Shown: positions 21,401-29,400, counted from the first letter of the stretch. The stretch: 40,000 bases of DNA from Symbiodinium natans (GCA_905221605.1 CAJNDS010001225.1:677069-717068), one strand, 5' to 3'. Notes: generated by a model not told the origin, from the letters alone. Numbers and translations: made by a program.

Positions 21401-22678
21401 TGTTTCGGCCCGGAGGATCCGAATTTGGATGCTGGTCTCTTGGCTTAAAGCCGGGCCTTATGATTTCAAAGCCGGACCTTGTGATTTTAAAGGCCGACCT
21501 CATCCATTCCAACCGGCCCGAAACCATCAATTCCCTTTGAGAAACCATTTGAAAAATTGGTTCGTTCAATCCGACAAGGGGGTGGTCCAGGAGCCCCCCT
21601 CAACCCTGAATAATGGGACTGATTTGGGACCCTCTTTTATGTCAAGGCCCCGGCCCGGAGGCTCCAAATTTGGAAAAAACCTATGGATCCCTTGTAAATT
21701 CATGAAAAATCATCCCGGATCCCTTTTCGATTCGCGCGGATCCCTTTTAAATTCATATAGAAGATCATCCCTTTTAGATTCATATGGATCCCTTTTAAAT
21801 CTATCTAAACTCCTCCCGATTAAAAATCATATAAACCCCCGGGGCCGTGAAAATCAGGACCAAATCCACGCCTCGACTATTCAGGGGGGTGAGGGGGGGG
21901 GGGGCCCACATTAAAGAGGGTCCAATATTACCCCTTATATACCCTACACACATTAAGGGCCCATACATCAGAACCCTGTACATGAGGTTTGGGACCATAT
22001 CTAAGGGCCCATGCAACTACCGTTTAGCCTACTTAAAAGATTTTGAGAGGCGTAGGGGATTAGGTTTTAGGGTTCGGTGTTTGGGGAGGTGAAAGGGCAT
22101 ATAAAGCCTTTAGGGTTTATGAGGGCTTAGAGGATTTGCGGTGTTTAGGCCTAAGGGCCCTGAAGCCCCAAAAACCCTGAAGCCAACCCCAGACCAGTCC
22201 GGTGCATGTACGGGCCAAAACAAACTTCAAAAGCTTCAGGGCCATAAGGAGTCTAGGGCGGAAGGATTGTCGGCAGGGGTTTTAGGGCTTTAGGGTTCAG
22301 GGCTGCAGGGTTTAGAGTTTAGGGTATTAGGGCTCCAGAGTCTGCGGGGGTTTGGGAATCTTTGAGGTTCAGCGTGTTGGAGTGTGAAGGGGGGGGGCCC
22401 ACAGCTTTAGGGCCTCGGGCTTTTCAACAGGATCAGCCCCCCTAAATCCCTAAGCCCCCAAGTGAGGCTCTAGGACCTAGAGGAACCTGCGTGGCGGACG
22501 CCGAACCCGAAAAGCAGCCTAAACCCTAAACCCCCTGAACCCAAAAACCTGAACCCTAAACCCTAAATCCTAAACCCTAAACCCGAAACCCTAAACCCCA
22601 AACCCAAACCCCGAACTTCCTTCCAGGCTGGTCCACGCAGAAGCCGTGGATGGCAAAAGCTGCCGAATCCAAGGCCAT
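9819..22678 (-). CDS. GDA: Guanine deaminase, complete gene in 17 exons
   Basis: Guanine deaminase (guanine aminohydrolase) hydrolyses guanine to xanthine and ammonia in purine catabolism; it belongs to the zinc amidohydrolase superfamily. Seventeen islands join in frame: 22637-22678, 20988-21077, 20409-20480, 19512-19669, 19194-19275, 19017-19093, 18568-18609, 18105-18158, 17536-17676, 17266-17361, 16675-16728, 15989-16085, 15634-15771, 12723-12785, 12303-12360, 11563-11641, 9819-9972. The sum is 1,497 bases, giving 498 residues plus a TAG stop. The family's zinc and active-site motifs appear in order: THIH (His79, His81), TPRF (Arg228), SHMSE (His255, Glu258), MGHC (His290), GTDVAGG (Asp341), and LGDDRN near the C-terminus. 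Order and spacing match the roughly 454-residue animal enzyme. Donors are mostly GT, with GC at exons 5, 10 and 14 and GA at exon 3. Every catalytic ligand is present, so the gene looks functional. The least certain joins are exons 7/8, 10/11 and 13/14. Confidence 0.93.
11563..11641 (-). CDS. GDA: GDA exon 16
   Basis: Twenty-five codons, [17 protein letters not shown] then ASDDREAT. The acceptor AAACCCAG is built on telomere-like sequence (CTCTAAACCCAG). The donor is ACCAA^GTGGGA. The assignment rests on phase, position and acidic character rather than strong conservation. Confidence 0.75.
12303..12360 (-). CDS. GDA: GDA exon 15
   Basis: It encodes [19 protein letters not shown], the family's IGNFEVGKEFDA segment, with Cys in place of the usual Glu or Asp of GKEFDA. 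The acceptor is TTCCGAG^GCC and the donor is CAAA^GTCCTG. Confidence 0.93.
12723..12785 (-). CDS. GDA: GDA exon 14
   Basis: Twenty-one codons, [14 protein letters not shown] then [18 protein letters not shown] matches the family's RLATLGG-ALGL helix. The acceptor is CATCTCAG. The donor is GGAG^GCCTGG (GC), and GAGGCC recurs at the next acceptor. It follows a 2.85-kb intron that contains other coding-like islands. Confidence 0.93.
13239..13879 (-). CDS. RNA-dependent RNA polymerase-like exon inside GDA intron 13
   Basis: An open stretch of about 213 codons behind the acceptor CTTTTGCAAG. Near its 3' end it reads [20 protein letters not shown] followed by STIKL. This fits the pattern of cellular (RDR/QDE-1 type) RNA-dependent RNA polymerases: KGxxxxxPxL ... 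LRxSMxKF. Upstream, [16 protein letters not shown] and PFQFR fit the DGxGxIS and AFQIR elements that precede that motif in the family. The catalytic DxDGD motif is not in this exon. The frame then runs into G-rich and telomere-like sequence, so a donor near 13239 is assumed. It sits on the same strand within an intron of guanine deaminase, as a nested gene, a gene fragment or an insertion. The identification is by eye from short motifs. Confidence 0.5.
14001..14069 (+). repeat. Run of 69 C
   Basis: An uninterrupted C run in GDA intron 13, about 120 bases upstream (coding sense) of the polymerase-like exon. On the coding strand it is G69. Confidence 0.95.
14394..14492 (-). CDS. Possible 3' exon inside GDA intron 13
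   Basis: The minus strand reads [20 protein letters not shown] then [16 protein letters not shown] and a TGA stop, flanked by repeats on both sides. The composition is protein-like. It lies upstream of the polymerase-like exon on the same strand, and the stop argues against their being one transcript in this order. Confidence 0.35.
14731..15277. other. Non-repeat island in GDA intron 13, coding direction unresolved
   Basis: About 550 bases without telomere-like repeat. On the minus strand 15097-15171 reads [19 protein letters not shown] then LLRAQ between ACACAG and GTTTTC. On the plus strand the same bases read [19 protein letters not shown] up to TGT^GTACGG. Both have good third-position bias and splice sites, so I cannot choose. 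Confidence 0.35.
15440..15624 (+). repeat. Telomere-like array in GDA intron 13
   Basis: About 25 units of TTTAGGG next to the donor of exon 13. This is one of the two GDA introns whose 5' end shows CCCTAAA rather than TTTAGGG in the coding sense. Confidence 0.95.
15634..15771 (-). CDS. GDA: GDA exon 13 (GTDVAGG)
   Basis: Begins [20 protein letters not shown]; the Asp of GTDVAGG is the conserved metal-site aspartate. The acceptor is CCCATCAG^ATTGG. The 3' end at GGCCAA^GTGGGG is placed by phase; the last dozen residues (about [12 protein letters not shown]) are not conserved in the family. Confidence 0.9.
15989..16085 (-). CDS. GDA: GDA exon 12
   Basis: Thirty-two codons, [19 protein letters not shown] then [21 protein letters not shown] is a diagnostic motif of the family. 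The acceptor is AGCCCAG^GGAGC and the donor is GTGAAG^GTGCC. Confidence 0.95.
16399..16590. repeat. Perfect 19-bp inverted repeat around a (TA)n tract
   Basis: TGAGGGAATGAGGTACCCT (16416-16434) and its exact complement (16552-16570) flank about 110 bases of TA/TATG repeat in GDA intron 11. Outside, TTCTTAGTAGGGAA and its near complement extend the arms. Any open frame here is microsatellite. Confidence 0.75.
16675..16728 (-). CDS. GDA: GDA exon 11 (MGHC)
   Basis: It encodes [17 protein letters not shown]; the His in VMGHC is the fourth conserved metal-site histidine (VMAHG in animals). The acceptor is CACCAG^TAAGG and the donor is ATGAG^GTGGG. Confidence 0.9.
17266..17361 (-). CDS. GDA: GDA exon 10 (SHMSE)
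   Basis: Thirty-one codons, [19 protein letters not shown] through AFDQFGL. SHMSE carries the third zinc-ligand histidine and the general acid/base glutamate. The acceptor is CTCGGAG^GAGCC. The donor appears to be TTGAT^GCGGGG, a GC donor. Confidence 0.92.
17536..17676 (-). CDS. GDA: GDA exon 9
   Basis: Forty-six codons. It opens with a lineage-specific proline-rich stretch ([11 protein letters not shown]), then [16 protein letters not shown], which contains the substrate-contacting TPRF motif, and ends KYDCII. The donor is CCA^GTGCC. An inverted-repeat element lies just upstream in the intron. Confidence 0.92.
17704..17817. mobile_element. MITE-like element, family 1, in GDA intron 8
   Basis: It shares GGAATGTTCCCCCGCATGCT and AGCAGTCCT with the copy at 261, and TACTATAATCCC with GGACTGTTAG on the other arm. 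AAGGTAC stands directly outside both ends (17704-17710 and 17811-17817), a candidate 7-bp target duplication. Confidence 0.75.
18105..18158 (-). CDS. GDA: GDA exon 8, behind a poly-C run
   Basis: It encodes [17 protein letters not shown], which aligns with the family's ETERFV helix. The donor CGCAG^GTCTCC pairs with the next acceptor ATCAG^GTTTCC. The 5' edge is odd: on the coding strand it is preceded directly by a run of 24 C (18159-18182) with no AG, so the acceptor dinucleotide is missing or misread. Confidence 0.75.
18159..18182 (+). repeat. Run of 24 G at the exon 8 acceptor
   Basis: On the coding strand this is C24 directly abutting GDA exon 8, where the polypyrimidine tract and AG should be. 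Confidence 0.95.
18340..18545. repeat. (CATA)n and (TA)n microsatellites
   Basis: CATACATACATA followed by two (TA)n runs inside GDA intron 7, next to a TTTAGGG array. Confidence 0.9.
18568..18609 (-). CDS. GDA: GDA exon 7
   Basis: A 42-base exon encoding [13 protein letters not shown]. The acceptor is ACGACAG^GTATTG, sharing GACAGGT with the upstream donor. The 3' limit at CTGGG^GTTGAT is chosen by phase and is less certain than the 5' limit. Confidence 0.7.
19017..19093 (-). CDS. GDA: GDA exon 6
   Basis: Twenty-five codons, [14 protein letters not shown] then [17 protein letters not shown] is the conserved strand of the family. The acceptor is CCCTGGAG^GCC and the donor is GACAG^GTGGCT. 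Exons 5 and 6 would be contiguous coding sequence if the 100-bp array between them were removed. Confidence 0.95.
19094..19193. repeat. GDA intron 5: almost pure TTTAGGG array
   Basis: One hundred bases, about 13 heptamers with two GCTTAGGG variants. It is the entire intron between exons 5 and 6, and the 10-mer GGCCTCCAGG stands at both ends (19091-19100 and 19191-19200). Confidence 0.95.
19194..19275 (-). CDS. GDA: GDA exon 5
   Basis: It encodes [19 protein letters not shown] and on to THLE; NGTTTA is a conserved guanine deaminase motif. The acceptor is CCCCAG^GTACG. The donor is GAG^GCCCTAAACC, so the intron begins with GC and runs straight into telomere-like repeat. Confidence 0.95.
19512..19669 (-). 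CDS. GDA: GDA exon 4 with HxH zinc motif
   Basis: Fifty-two codons plus two bases. It begins [13 protein letters not shown], so it carries the first two zinc-binding histidines of the amidohydrolase fold (THIH), followed by the family's FPYTGAGID and KYAFPTE segments. The donor is CCAA^GTACCC. Confidence 0.95.
20409..20480 (-). CDS. GDA: GDA exon 3
   Basis: Twenty-four codons, [15 protein letters not shown] through VRELGEK, corresponding to the segment just before the first metal motif. The acceptor is GAAGAAG. The donor appears to be AAG^GAGCTTCT, a GA donor whose GGAGCTYCT is echoed at the next acceptor. A copy of the acceptor region lies 118 bp upstream in the intron (see findings). Confidence 0.85.
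20478..20800 (+). repeat. Repeated copies of the exon 3 acceptor region in GDA intron 2
   Basis: GACCTTCTTCAAGGGAGG at 20478-20495, whose first three bases are exon 3, is repeated exactly at 20596-20613. Decayed copies (TTCTTACTTCCAGGGGAGG and TTCTTACTTCAAGGAAGG) occur near 20701 and 20768, each followed by CTTTT(C/G)C and heptamer-like repeat. Confidence 0.85.
20988..21077 (-). CDS. GDA: GDA exon 2
   Basis: Thirty codons starting [11 protein letters not shown] and ending KDGRIQQVQ, matching the N-terminal beta-sandwich of guanine deaminases. The acceptor is ATTGAG and the donor is CAG^GTGGGG. The phase is 0 at both ends. Confidence 0.85.
21227..22025. mobile_element. About 800-bp element in GDA intron 1 with family 3 ends
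   Basis: The left end is GGGTAGTTACATGGTCCC and the right end, on the other strand, is CGGTAGTTGCATGGGCCC. Inside are direct repeats of CGGCCCGGAGGMTCC (21404 and 21650), a short tandem around CCGGRCCTTRTGATTT (21455-21490) and a tandem of about 22 bases, GATCCCTTTTAAATTCATAT (21685-21800). An open frame across it (21387-21914) follows these repeats and looks non-genic. It may be a larger relative mobilised by the same machinery as the short family 3 copies. Confidence 0.55.
22637..22678 (-). CDS. GDA: GDA exon 1 (start codon)
   Basis: The first exon encodes [14 protein letters not shown]. The ATG sits in a favourable context (AGCCATGG). Joining at TGC^GTGGAC to the acceptor ATTGAG^GTGGAC of exon 2 gives the usual N-terminal strand of the family. 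The hexamer GTGGAC is present at both ends of the intron. Confidence 0.8.
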
Positions 22679-22929
22679 GGCTCTTTGAAGCCCCTAAGCC
22701 CTGAACCCTAAACCCTAAACCCGAAACCCTGAACCCTAAACCCTAAATTGCCTGGAGCGCTAAGCCCGCGCGGATCCTGGAGCCCGACAGCGCGGTTGCG
22801 GCGCGCGCGGGAGTAGGGAGCGGCGTAAGGGCTTACGGTGAGGGTTTAGGGTTTAGGGTTTAGGGTTTAGGGTTTAGGGTTTAGGGTTTAGGGTTTAGGG
22901 TTCAGGGTTCAGGGTTCAGGGTTTAGGGC

Positions 22930-23032
22930 CTAAAACTAATATTAAACCTCTCCTACCCCCTATTTATAGTTATACTAGAGTATATGGGGGGGTACTTAAT
23001 ATTAGGGGTAGGGGGGGGGTTTAATAATAGGG
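22930..23032. mobile_element. Imperfect inverted-repeat element
   Basis: TATTAAACCTCTCCTACCCC at the left pairs with TAGGGGTAGGGGGGGGGTTT plus AATAATA at the right, around an A/T-rich centre. Confidence 0.5.
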
Positions 23033-24208
23033 GAGGGGTTTAAGGGCAAGGACCCCAAAACTTCGGGTTACGGGTTTGGGGACCCCTGCTGAGGATCATC
23101 GCAACAGTGAGGTTTGGGGCTGCAAGAGAGTACGCTACTAGGGATCCAGGGCTGCGAGAGACTTCGAGAGTACGGGGCTGCCACCATCTTCGGAAAAGGT
23201 GCGGGGGGGGGGGGGGGGGGGGGGGAGCGTGGGTTGGATTTCAAATAGTAGCAGTAAGAGTACTGATAATGATCTTTTTGTATTCCGTTATAGTAGCAGA
23301 GTACTACCAATACTAGGAGTATTCCATCTTCGGGCTTAGGGTTTCGGTTTTACCGAAAACCTTGGTTACTCCCCTGTGCCGCGGCCCTAAACACCAAACC
23401 CTAAACCCTAAACCCCAAACCCTAAACCACCCGAAACCCTAAACCCTAAACCCTAAACCCTAAACCCTAAACCCCTAGCCCCCTAAACCCAAAGGGGCAC
23501 GGCCAAAGGTCGATGGCTCCTTGCCTCATCCGCCTTCCCCGGAAAGAGGAAGCGCTCCCTGCTCCCAGAGGGGTAGAATTCGGAGGATCTGACGTTGGGT
23601 TGAGGGGGTTTAGGGGTGTAGGGTTTAGGGTTTAGGGTTTAGGGTTTAGGGTTTAGGGTTTAGGGTTTAGGGTTACTGTAGGAACTTTTTGTAGGTAGGG
23701 TTTAGTGTGTGTGCACCCCAAAACCTACCCTTCCCCCCCCCCCCCCAAGGAAGGACCCTGTTTGAGTAAAGGCTTCGGGGTGCAAGGGAAGCCTCAACCC
23801 TAGTTGGGGTTTCGGGTTTCGGGTTTAGGGTTTAGCGTTTAGGGCTTAGGGTTTAGGGTTCAGGGTTTAGGGTTAGGGTATCCCTAAACCCTGAACCCCT
23901 AACCCCCCCCCCTCCCCTCGAAGATTAATCTACCCACACTACCCCCCCCCCCCCCCCCCAACATTTTCGGCATAGCCTGGAGTTCTTCTGTATCACAACC
24001 TCACTTTTGGCGCACAACCTCATGTTTGGCGCGGGGGTGTAGTCTTACGGTCGTAGGGTTTAGGGGACTTCTGTGCCGGTGTGCATCATAAGGCTGAGAA
24101 GCCCAAGGTGCCCCCAAGTTGCACAACATTTCCGGAGGTGCCTGTCCGGGCAGCCGGGAGGTGCAACAACTCGGAGCTCCACCTTGGCTTTGGGTTTTAG
24201 GGTATAGG

Positions 24209-24617
24209 GTATAGGGTATAGGGTTTAGGGTTTAGGGTTTAGGGTTTAGGGTTTAGGGTTTAGGGTTTAGGGTTTAGGGTTTAGGGTTTAGGGTTTAGGG
24301 TTTAGGGTTTAGGGTTTAGGGTTTAGGGTTTAGGGTTTAGGGGTTAGGGTTTAGGGTTCAGGTTTAGGGTTACGGTTTGGGTTTTGGGTTTAGGGTTTAG
24401 GGTTAGGTTAGGTTTAGGGTTTGGGTCGGGTTAGGGTTTAGGGTTAGGTTTAGGGTTAGGGTGTAGGGTTTAGGGTTCAGGGTAGGGTTCAGGGTTTAGG
24501 GTTCAGGGTTCAGGTTTAGGGTTTAGGGTTTAGGGTTTAGGGTTTAGGGTTTAGGGTTTAGGGTTTAGGGTTTAGGGTTTAGGGTTTAGGGTTTAGGGTT
24601 TAGGGTTTAGGGTTTAG
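24209..24617 (+). repeat. Longest telomere-like array
   Basis: About 400 bases of TTTAGGG, pure at both ends (24209-24340 and 24518-24617) and degenerate in the middle, where TTAGGG, TTCAGGG and GGTTAGG variants occur. It lies upstream of guanine deaminase. Confidence 0.95.
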
Positions 24618-24848
24618 GACATCCCCCCCTCCGTTTAGGTCTGAGGGTTGAGTTTAAGGGTTTTGGGTGGACTCTCCTCCCCAGAAGAGAACTTTTGAAG
24701 CATGAAAACATCATTTACCACAGTACTACACAACCAACATAAGAATCTATAAGCAGGTTATACAACACCAACCTATGGTGGGGTAGGGCTTTGTGCTATG
24801 TTTGCTTCACATTGCTTTCCATAAAACACTGATTGTTAACAATAAAAT

Positions 24849-24937
24849 GGGGGGTTCCGAAAATAGGGGGTACCTTATTGGGGTCCTGATTATAAGGAAA
24901 TCTTACTGTTTGGGGTCCCTTGCTGAAGTAAACCCCC
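24849..24937. mobile_element. MITE-like element, family 2, reverse copy
   Basis: Read on the minus strand it has GGGACCCC, TTCCTTATAATCAGGACCCC and AATAAGGTACCCCC, collinear with the copy at 4131. The ends are GGGGGTTCCGAA and the complement of AGTAAACCCCC. Confidence 0.65.
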
Positions 24938-25429
24938 ATGTCAGTATTGATATCGTGAATACCTTAAAACAAGGTCCTCCGAAGTAAAACCCTGTCCCTG
25001 AGCCTTCACCAGGTACTCCCTTGGAGTGCATGACATGTTGTCCCGACTGCTGATGTATGTGGGGGATGCTTGAAATGCATGCCTAAACCCAAAACCCAAA
25101 ACCCAAAACCCTAAACCCTAAACCCTAAACCCTAAACCCTAAACCCTATTATGCAGGTTGGCTTAGGCTGCCAGGCTTGGTGTCCTTAGGCTTTTGGGGT
25201 TGGAAGGTTGAAGGGGCTTAAGGGTTTAGGCTTTAGGCTTTAGGCTTTAGGGTTTAGGGTTTAGGCTTGAGGGTTGAGGGCTTAGGGTTTAAGGGTTGAG
25301 GGCTTTCGTGCATAAGGATGAAGGAAGGGTTTGGAGTAGGCTAGGGCTCTAAGGCTTGGGGATAGGGTCTAGGGGGTTTGGGGCCAGGGTCCTTTGGTTC
25401 AAGATTTCGGTGTGGTTTTCAATCCAGGG

Positions 25430-25570
25430 GCATGGCGTCGCGTGCGGATGCCGAATGGCTTGCTAATGGTGCATGGGGTGTCTGCCAGCTGCCATAGCAC
25501 TGTGATTTCAGTTGGCGTGTCCGAGTCCTGCGCCCTACAAGGTGCGGTCCATGCGCTAGAAGATGTTTAC
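25430..25570 (+). CDS. Possible M16-like (insulinase) exon
   Basis: Behind the acceptor TTTTCAATCCAG the frame reads AWRRVRMPNGLLMVHGVSA and on to LQGAVHALED, ending at GAT^GTTTAC. LPNGL...VG...LxGxxHxxE is the N-terminal pattern of M16 metallopeptidases, but the zinc motif HxxEH would be HALED, lacking the last His. An alternative frame (MASRADAEWLANGAWG) is also open over part of the island. Confidence 0.3.
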
Positions 25571-25909
25571 GTGCGAGTTTCCACACATTCAACCCTAAAA
25601 CATCCTAAAGCCTAAAACCCTAAACCCCATGCACTGGGTTTAGGCCTAAGCAGTGGCGCCCTGAACCCCATAAACTCCACAACCTAAACCCCAAGTGGTC
25701 AGTTCTTCACTGTGCCCTGCCATGTAAGGTTTTGGGGGCTATCGTGCCCCTTTTCACCCCGGGTGCAGAGGCGCTGCCAGGCCCAGCCCTAAACCAAAAA
25801 ACGCAAACCTGACAAAGCCCCAAACCCGAAGCCCTGAACCCGAACCCTCTACTTCTAGGGTGTAGGGGTTCTGGGCTCAGCGTTCTGGATTAGGGCTTGG
25901 ATTTAGGGT

Positions 25910-26415
25910 TTAGTCTGGCTCCACAGGCAAAATGACGAAGCGACTGGACTGGTCAGCAACCAAAACACCCGGCTCTGGACTGGACAAGACAGCTGCTCTC
26001 AAGTGTTTCAGGCTGCCTCGCGGCAAAGGGCCAACAGCCTGCACCTGGCCGTTCTTCGCTCCTCGCCACAGTGTGAGGACGATGCCGGCCTGCCACTCCT
26101 CGTCCACGTTAATGGCTATGACATCTCCGCCGTCAAGCATGAGACAGTCCGGGTTGGTGCCACCGCCTGTGTCGCCTTCCAGGAACCTCCAAGCCTGTTC
26201 GCGGGACGTCCGCTGTCCGCTCACAGAGGTTTCGCTGTGTGCCACTGCGAGATCATGTCTCAGCTTGTCGTGCCATCGCATGGCCTGGGAGGTGGCAGCC
26301 CGCCTGGCAGTCATCAGATCCTTGACATACACGGACTGTGCGTCGGCGAGATGGTATGCCAGCCGCACTAAGTTTGCTTTGGCAGACTCGAAGGTCTTGT
26401 GGCCCTTCAATGCCC
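25910..26415 (-). CDS. 3'-terminal exon, probably the J-protein tail
   Basis: A 167-codon open stretch behind a good acceptor (CCCTACCCTTTCAG), ending in TAA. It starts ALKGHKTFESAKANLVRLAY and later has DVIAINVDEEWQAGIVLTL. The composition is that of a real protein (balanced, charged, no repeat peptide). The beginning could be the end of C-terminal domain II (phase is continuous), but most of it is not recognisable and may be a lineage-specific extension or a separate gene. The stop codon is formed by the first TAA of an adjoining CTAAACCCTAAA repeat. Confidence 0.65.
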
Positions 26416-29400
26416 CTGAAAGGGTAGGGCTAAACCCCGAACCCTAAACCTCGATGAACGCTTACCTTGACGAGGCCCAGGCCCGATCTCGCTGGAAGCC
26501 AGACCCTGCAAAGTCGCGGGCTTCGAGGTGCGGATTTGGGTGTTTAGGGCGTAGGCTTGAGGGGTTTAGAGTTTAGGGTTTGGGGTTTAGGGTCTAGGGT
26601 CTAAGGGTTAGAGGTTCGGGGTTAGGGGTTGGGGTTGGGGGGTTAGGGGTTTAGGAGTAGGGTTTAGGGCATAGGTTTGAAGGTGTAGGGTGTAGGGGAT
26701 TCAGGGTAGTTTGGTGTTGAAGGATCCCACGCCACCTATGTCACCAAATGCTCAATGAATTCAGGAATAAGAGGATCCTAACGGGACCATAAGAAGAGGA
26801 GTAGGGAATATCAAGGGAATATAAGGACCCTGGTAAGTACATTCCGATTATGTTCCTACTATCTTCTTGGCGTTCCCTGTTTGGGGTTCCCCTTAAAGTC
26901 CCTTTAAGGAAGGATCGGCGTTCCATCCCAGAATTTGGCACCGCACCTGAACATCGACCAGGCTTGGGGGGGGGGGCTATTCTCTAGCGACGCTAGGCTA
27001 CTATTTGCTTTAGAACCACCCATTCTTTCCTTATCAGGGAAATACAGGGAATATTTTTGTTGGGGGGGGAATTCCTAAGCTGGTCAGCGTTCGACCCGCC
27101 ATACCCCAAACCCTAAACCCCAAACCCTAAACCCTAAACCCTAAACCCAGCACGTTCAATTGAAAGACTCCCGCCTCGGCAAGAGCCGCAGCGATCGCTC
27201 GCCTGAGGGCAAGATTGGACTGCCGGGCTCAAAGGTTGGGGTTTTGGGGTTAGGGTTTAGGGTTTAGGGTTTAGGGTTTAGGGTTTGGGGTTTAGGGTTT
27301 AGGGTTTGGGGCTTGGGGATTGGGGTTTGGGGATTAGGGTTTGGGGTTTGGGGATTGGGGTTTGGGGCTTGGCGTTTTGCATTTTGGGGCTTGGGGATGT
27401 TTCGAAATCGCTGCAAAAGGTGGTGTGCTATTAAGCCAACATCGGGCGTCCCTGCAAAGCTGCGAAGCCTCAATGAAACCCTGAATCTGAGAGTGCCGCA
27501 CCCTAAACCCTAAACCCTAAACTCTGAGCCTAAACCCTAAACCCTAAACCCTAAACCCTAAAACCTAAACCCTAAGCCCTAAGCCCTAAACCCTAAACCC
27601 CTTCGGAGGGCAGACCAGCCTTTGGCAAGCTGCCCCCGCCCCCTCCCCCCCCCCCCACCTTATCAAAAGGGTTTAGGGCTTAGGGTTTAGGGTTTAGGGT
27701 TTAAGGTTTAGGGTTTAGGGTTTAGGGTGTAGGGTTTAGAATGTCCACAGTATGTAGCACATTGACCATCCTCTCATTTCGCCCCATACGCGGAAAGATC
27801 ACCACGTAACATGTAGCCGGCTTCTGTTTGGCTACTTTCAACCCTAAACCCTAAACCCTAAACCCTAAACCCTAAACCCTAAACCCTAAACCGCACACCC
27901 TCAACCCTAAACCCTTCAAGGCCAAGAACCTCCAAGAAACACCGCGCATCTGAGCCCCCCAGCGACGGCCCCACGGCCCCCACAGACGGGGCAGGTGCGC
28001 TGGATCCGCTGCACCATCGAGCCGAACTGGCCGGGTTTAGGGTTTAGGGTTTAGGGTTTAGGGTTTAGGGTTTAGGGTTTAGGGTTTAGGGTTTAGGGTT
28101 TAGGGTTTAGGGTTTAGGGTTTAGGGTTTAGGGTTTAGGGTTTAGGGTTTAGGGTTTAGGGTTTAGGGTTTAGGGTTTAGGGTTTAGGGTTAGGGTTTAG
28201 GGTTTAGGGTTTAGGGTTTAGGGTTTAGGGCTTGGGGGCTCTGCTATAGGGCTTGGTAACCTAGGCTGAAAAAGGGTGCCCTTTTTTGCTTAAAGGGGTT
28301 TATAAGGGAACCTAAACCCCCCCCCCCCAAAAAAAAAAGGGAATAAGGGCACTACTGGGCATCCTAGAGGGGTATTAGTTTTTGGGGGAGGTTCAGGGTC
28401 TGGGGTTGAGGGTTTAGGGTTTAGGCCAGACCCTAAACCGCCGCACACACCATGGCCTGGCGCTCTTCCACGACCATGCCCATACCACGACACTGGCTGC
28501 CTGGAAATCTCTGCATTTCTCACTACTCACAGGAGCTTACAGTTCTGGGGGTTTGGGGTTTAGGGTTTGGGGGGTAGCTAGAGTTCGAATTGGTTTGTTT
28601 TTTAGGGTACCCTGTAGCCCTTCTTGAAAACTACCCCGTGCACCTTCAAGTAACAGGAGGTTCATACTGCATGGCGGCCGGCGTGGGCCCGGAGGACATC
28701 TGTGAAAATAAACCCTACAGTCCGAATCCCTAAACCCTAAACCCTAACCCTAAACCCTAAACCCTAAACCCTAAACCCTAAACCCTAAACCCTAAACCCT
28801 AAACCCTAAACCCTAAACCCTAAACCCTAAACCCTACCAGTCCGAAAAGATCCGGAATCTCTGCGGCTCAAGCTCATTGAGGGTTGAAGGTTTTGGGTTT
28901 AGGGCTTTCAGGGTTTTGGGTTTCCAGGGGTTTAGGGTTTCCAGGGGTTTAGGGCCCTAAAGCCTAAACCCTAAAAGACCCCAAGTCCTAAACCCAAACC
29001 CTAAACCCTAACCCCTAGACCCTAAACCCTAAACCCTAAACCCTAAACCCCTAAACCCTACACCCTAAACCCTAAACCCTAAACCCTAAACCCTAAACCC
29101 TAAACCCTAAACCCCTAAAGCCTAAACCCTCTGAGGGCTCTTTAGGTCCCCTCGGGTGCGGCCGAAGGCGCATGTCTGCACGTTGCGGGCACCTAGTCCG
29201 CTGCAGGAGCTGCACACTGCGTCCTCACCGGTTAGGGTTTAAGGTTTAGGGTTTAGGGTTTAGGGTTTAGGGTTTGGGGTTTGGGGTTTAGGGTTTAGGG
29301 TTTGGGGTTTAGGGTTTGGGGTTTAGGGTTTGGGGTTTTGGGTTTGGGGCAGTAATAATATTGTCTCCCATCCTCGTGGAGATGCCACTCCCACGTTGTC

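Larger units (their letters stand above)
22680..25390. repeat. Intergenic repeats upstream of guanine deaminase
   Basis: Heptamer arrays (22839-22928, 23625-23675, 24209-24617, 25098-25150), an inverted repeat at 22930-23032, a poly-G run at 23203-23225, poly-C at 23942-23959, a 19-base tandem duplication near 23996-24035 (ACAACCTCA-TTTGGCGC) and an element of family 2 at 24849. No start-linked promoter motif was recognised. Confidence 0.85.

Noticed and set aside
21387-21914. 175-codon plus-strand frame
   Set aside because: It tracks short tandem repeats ([20 protein letters not shown]) inside the 800-bp element; no domain is seen and it lies in intron 1 of GDA on the other strand.
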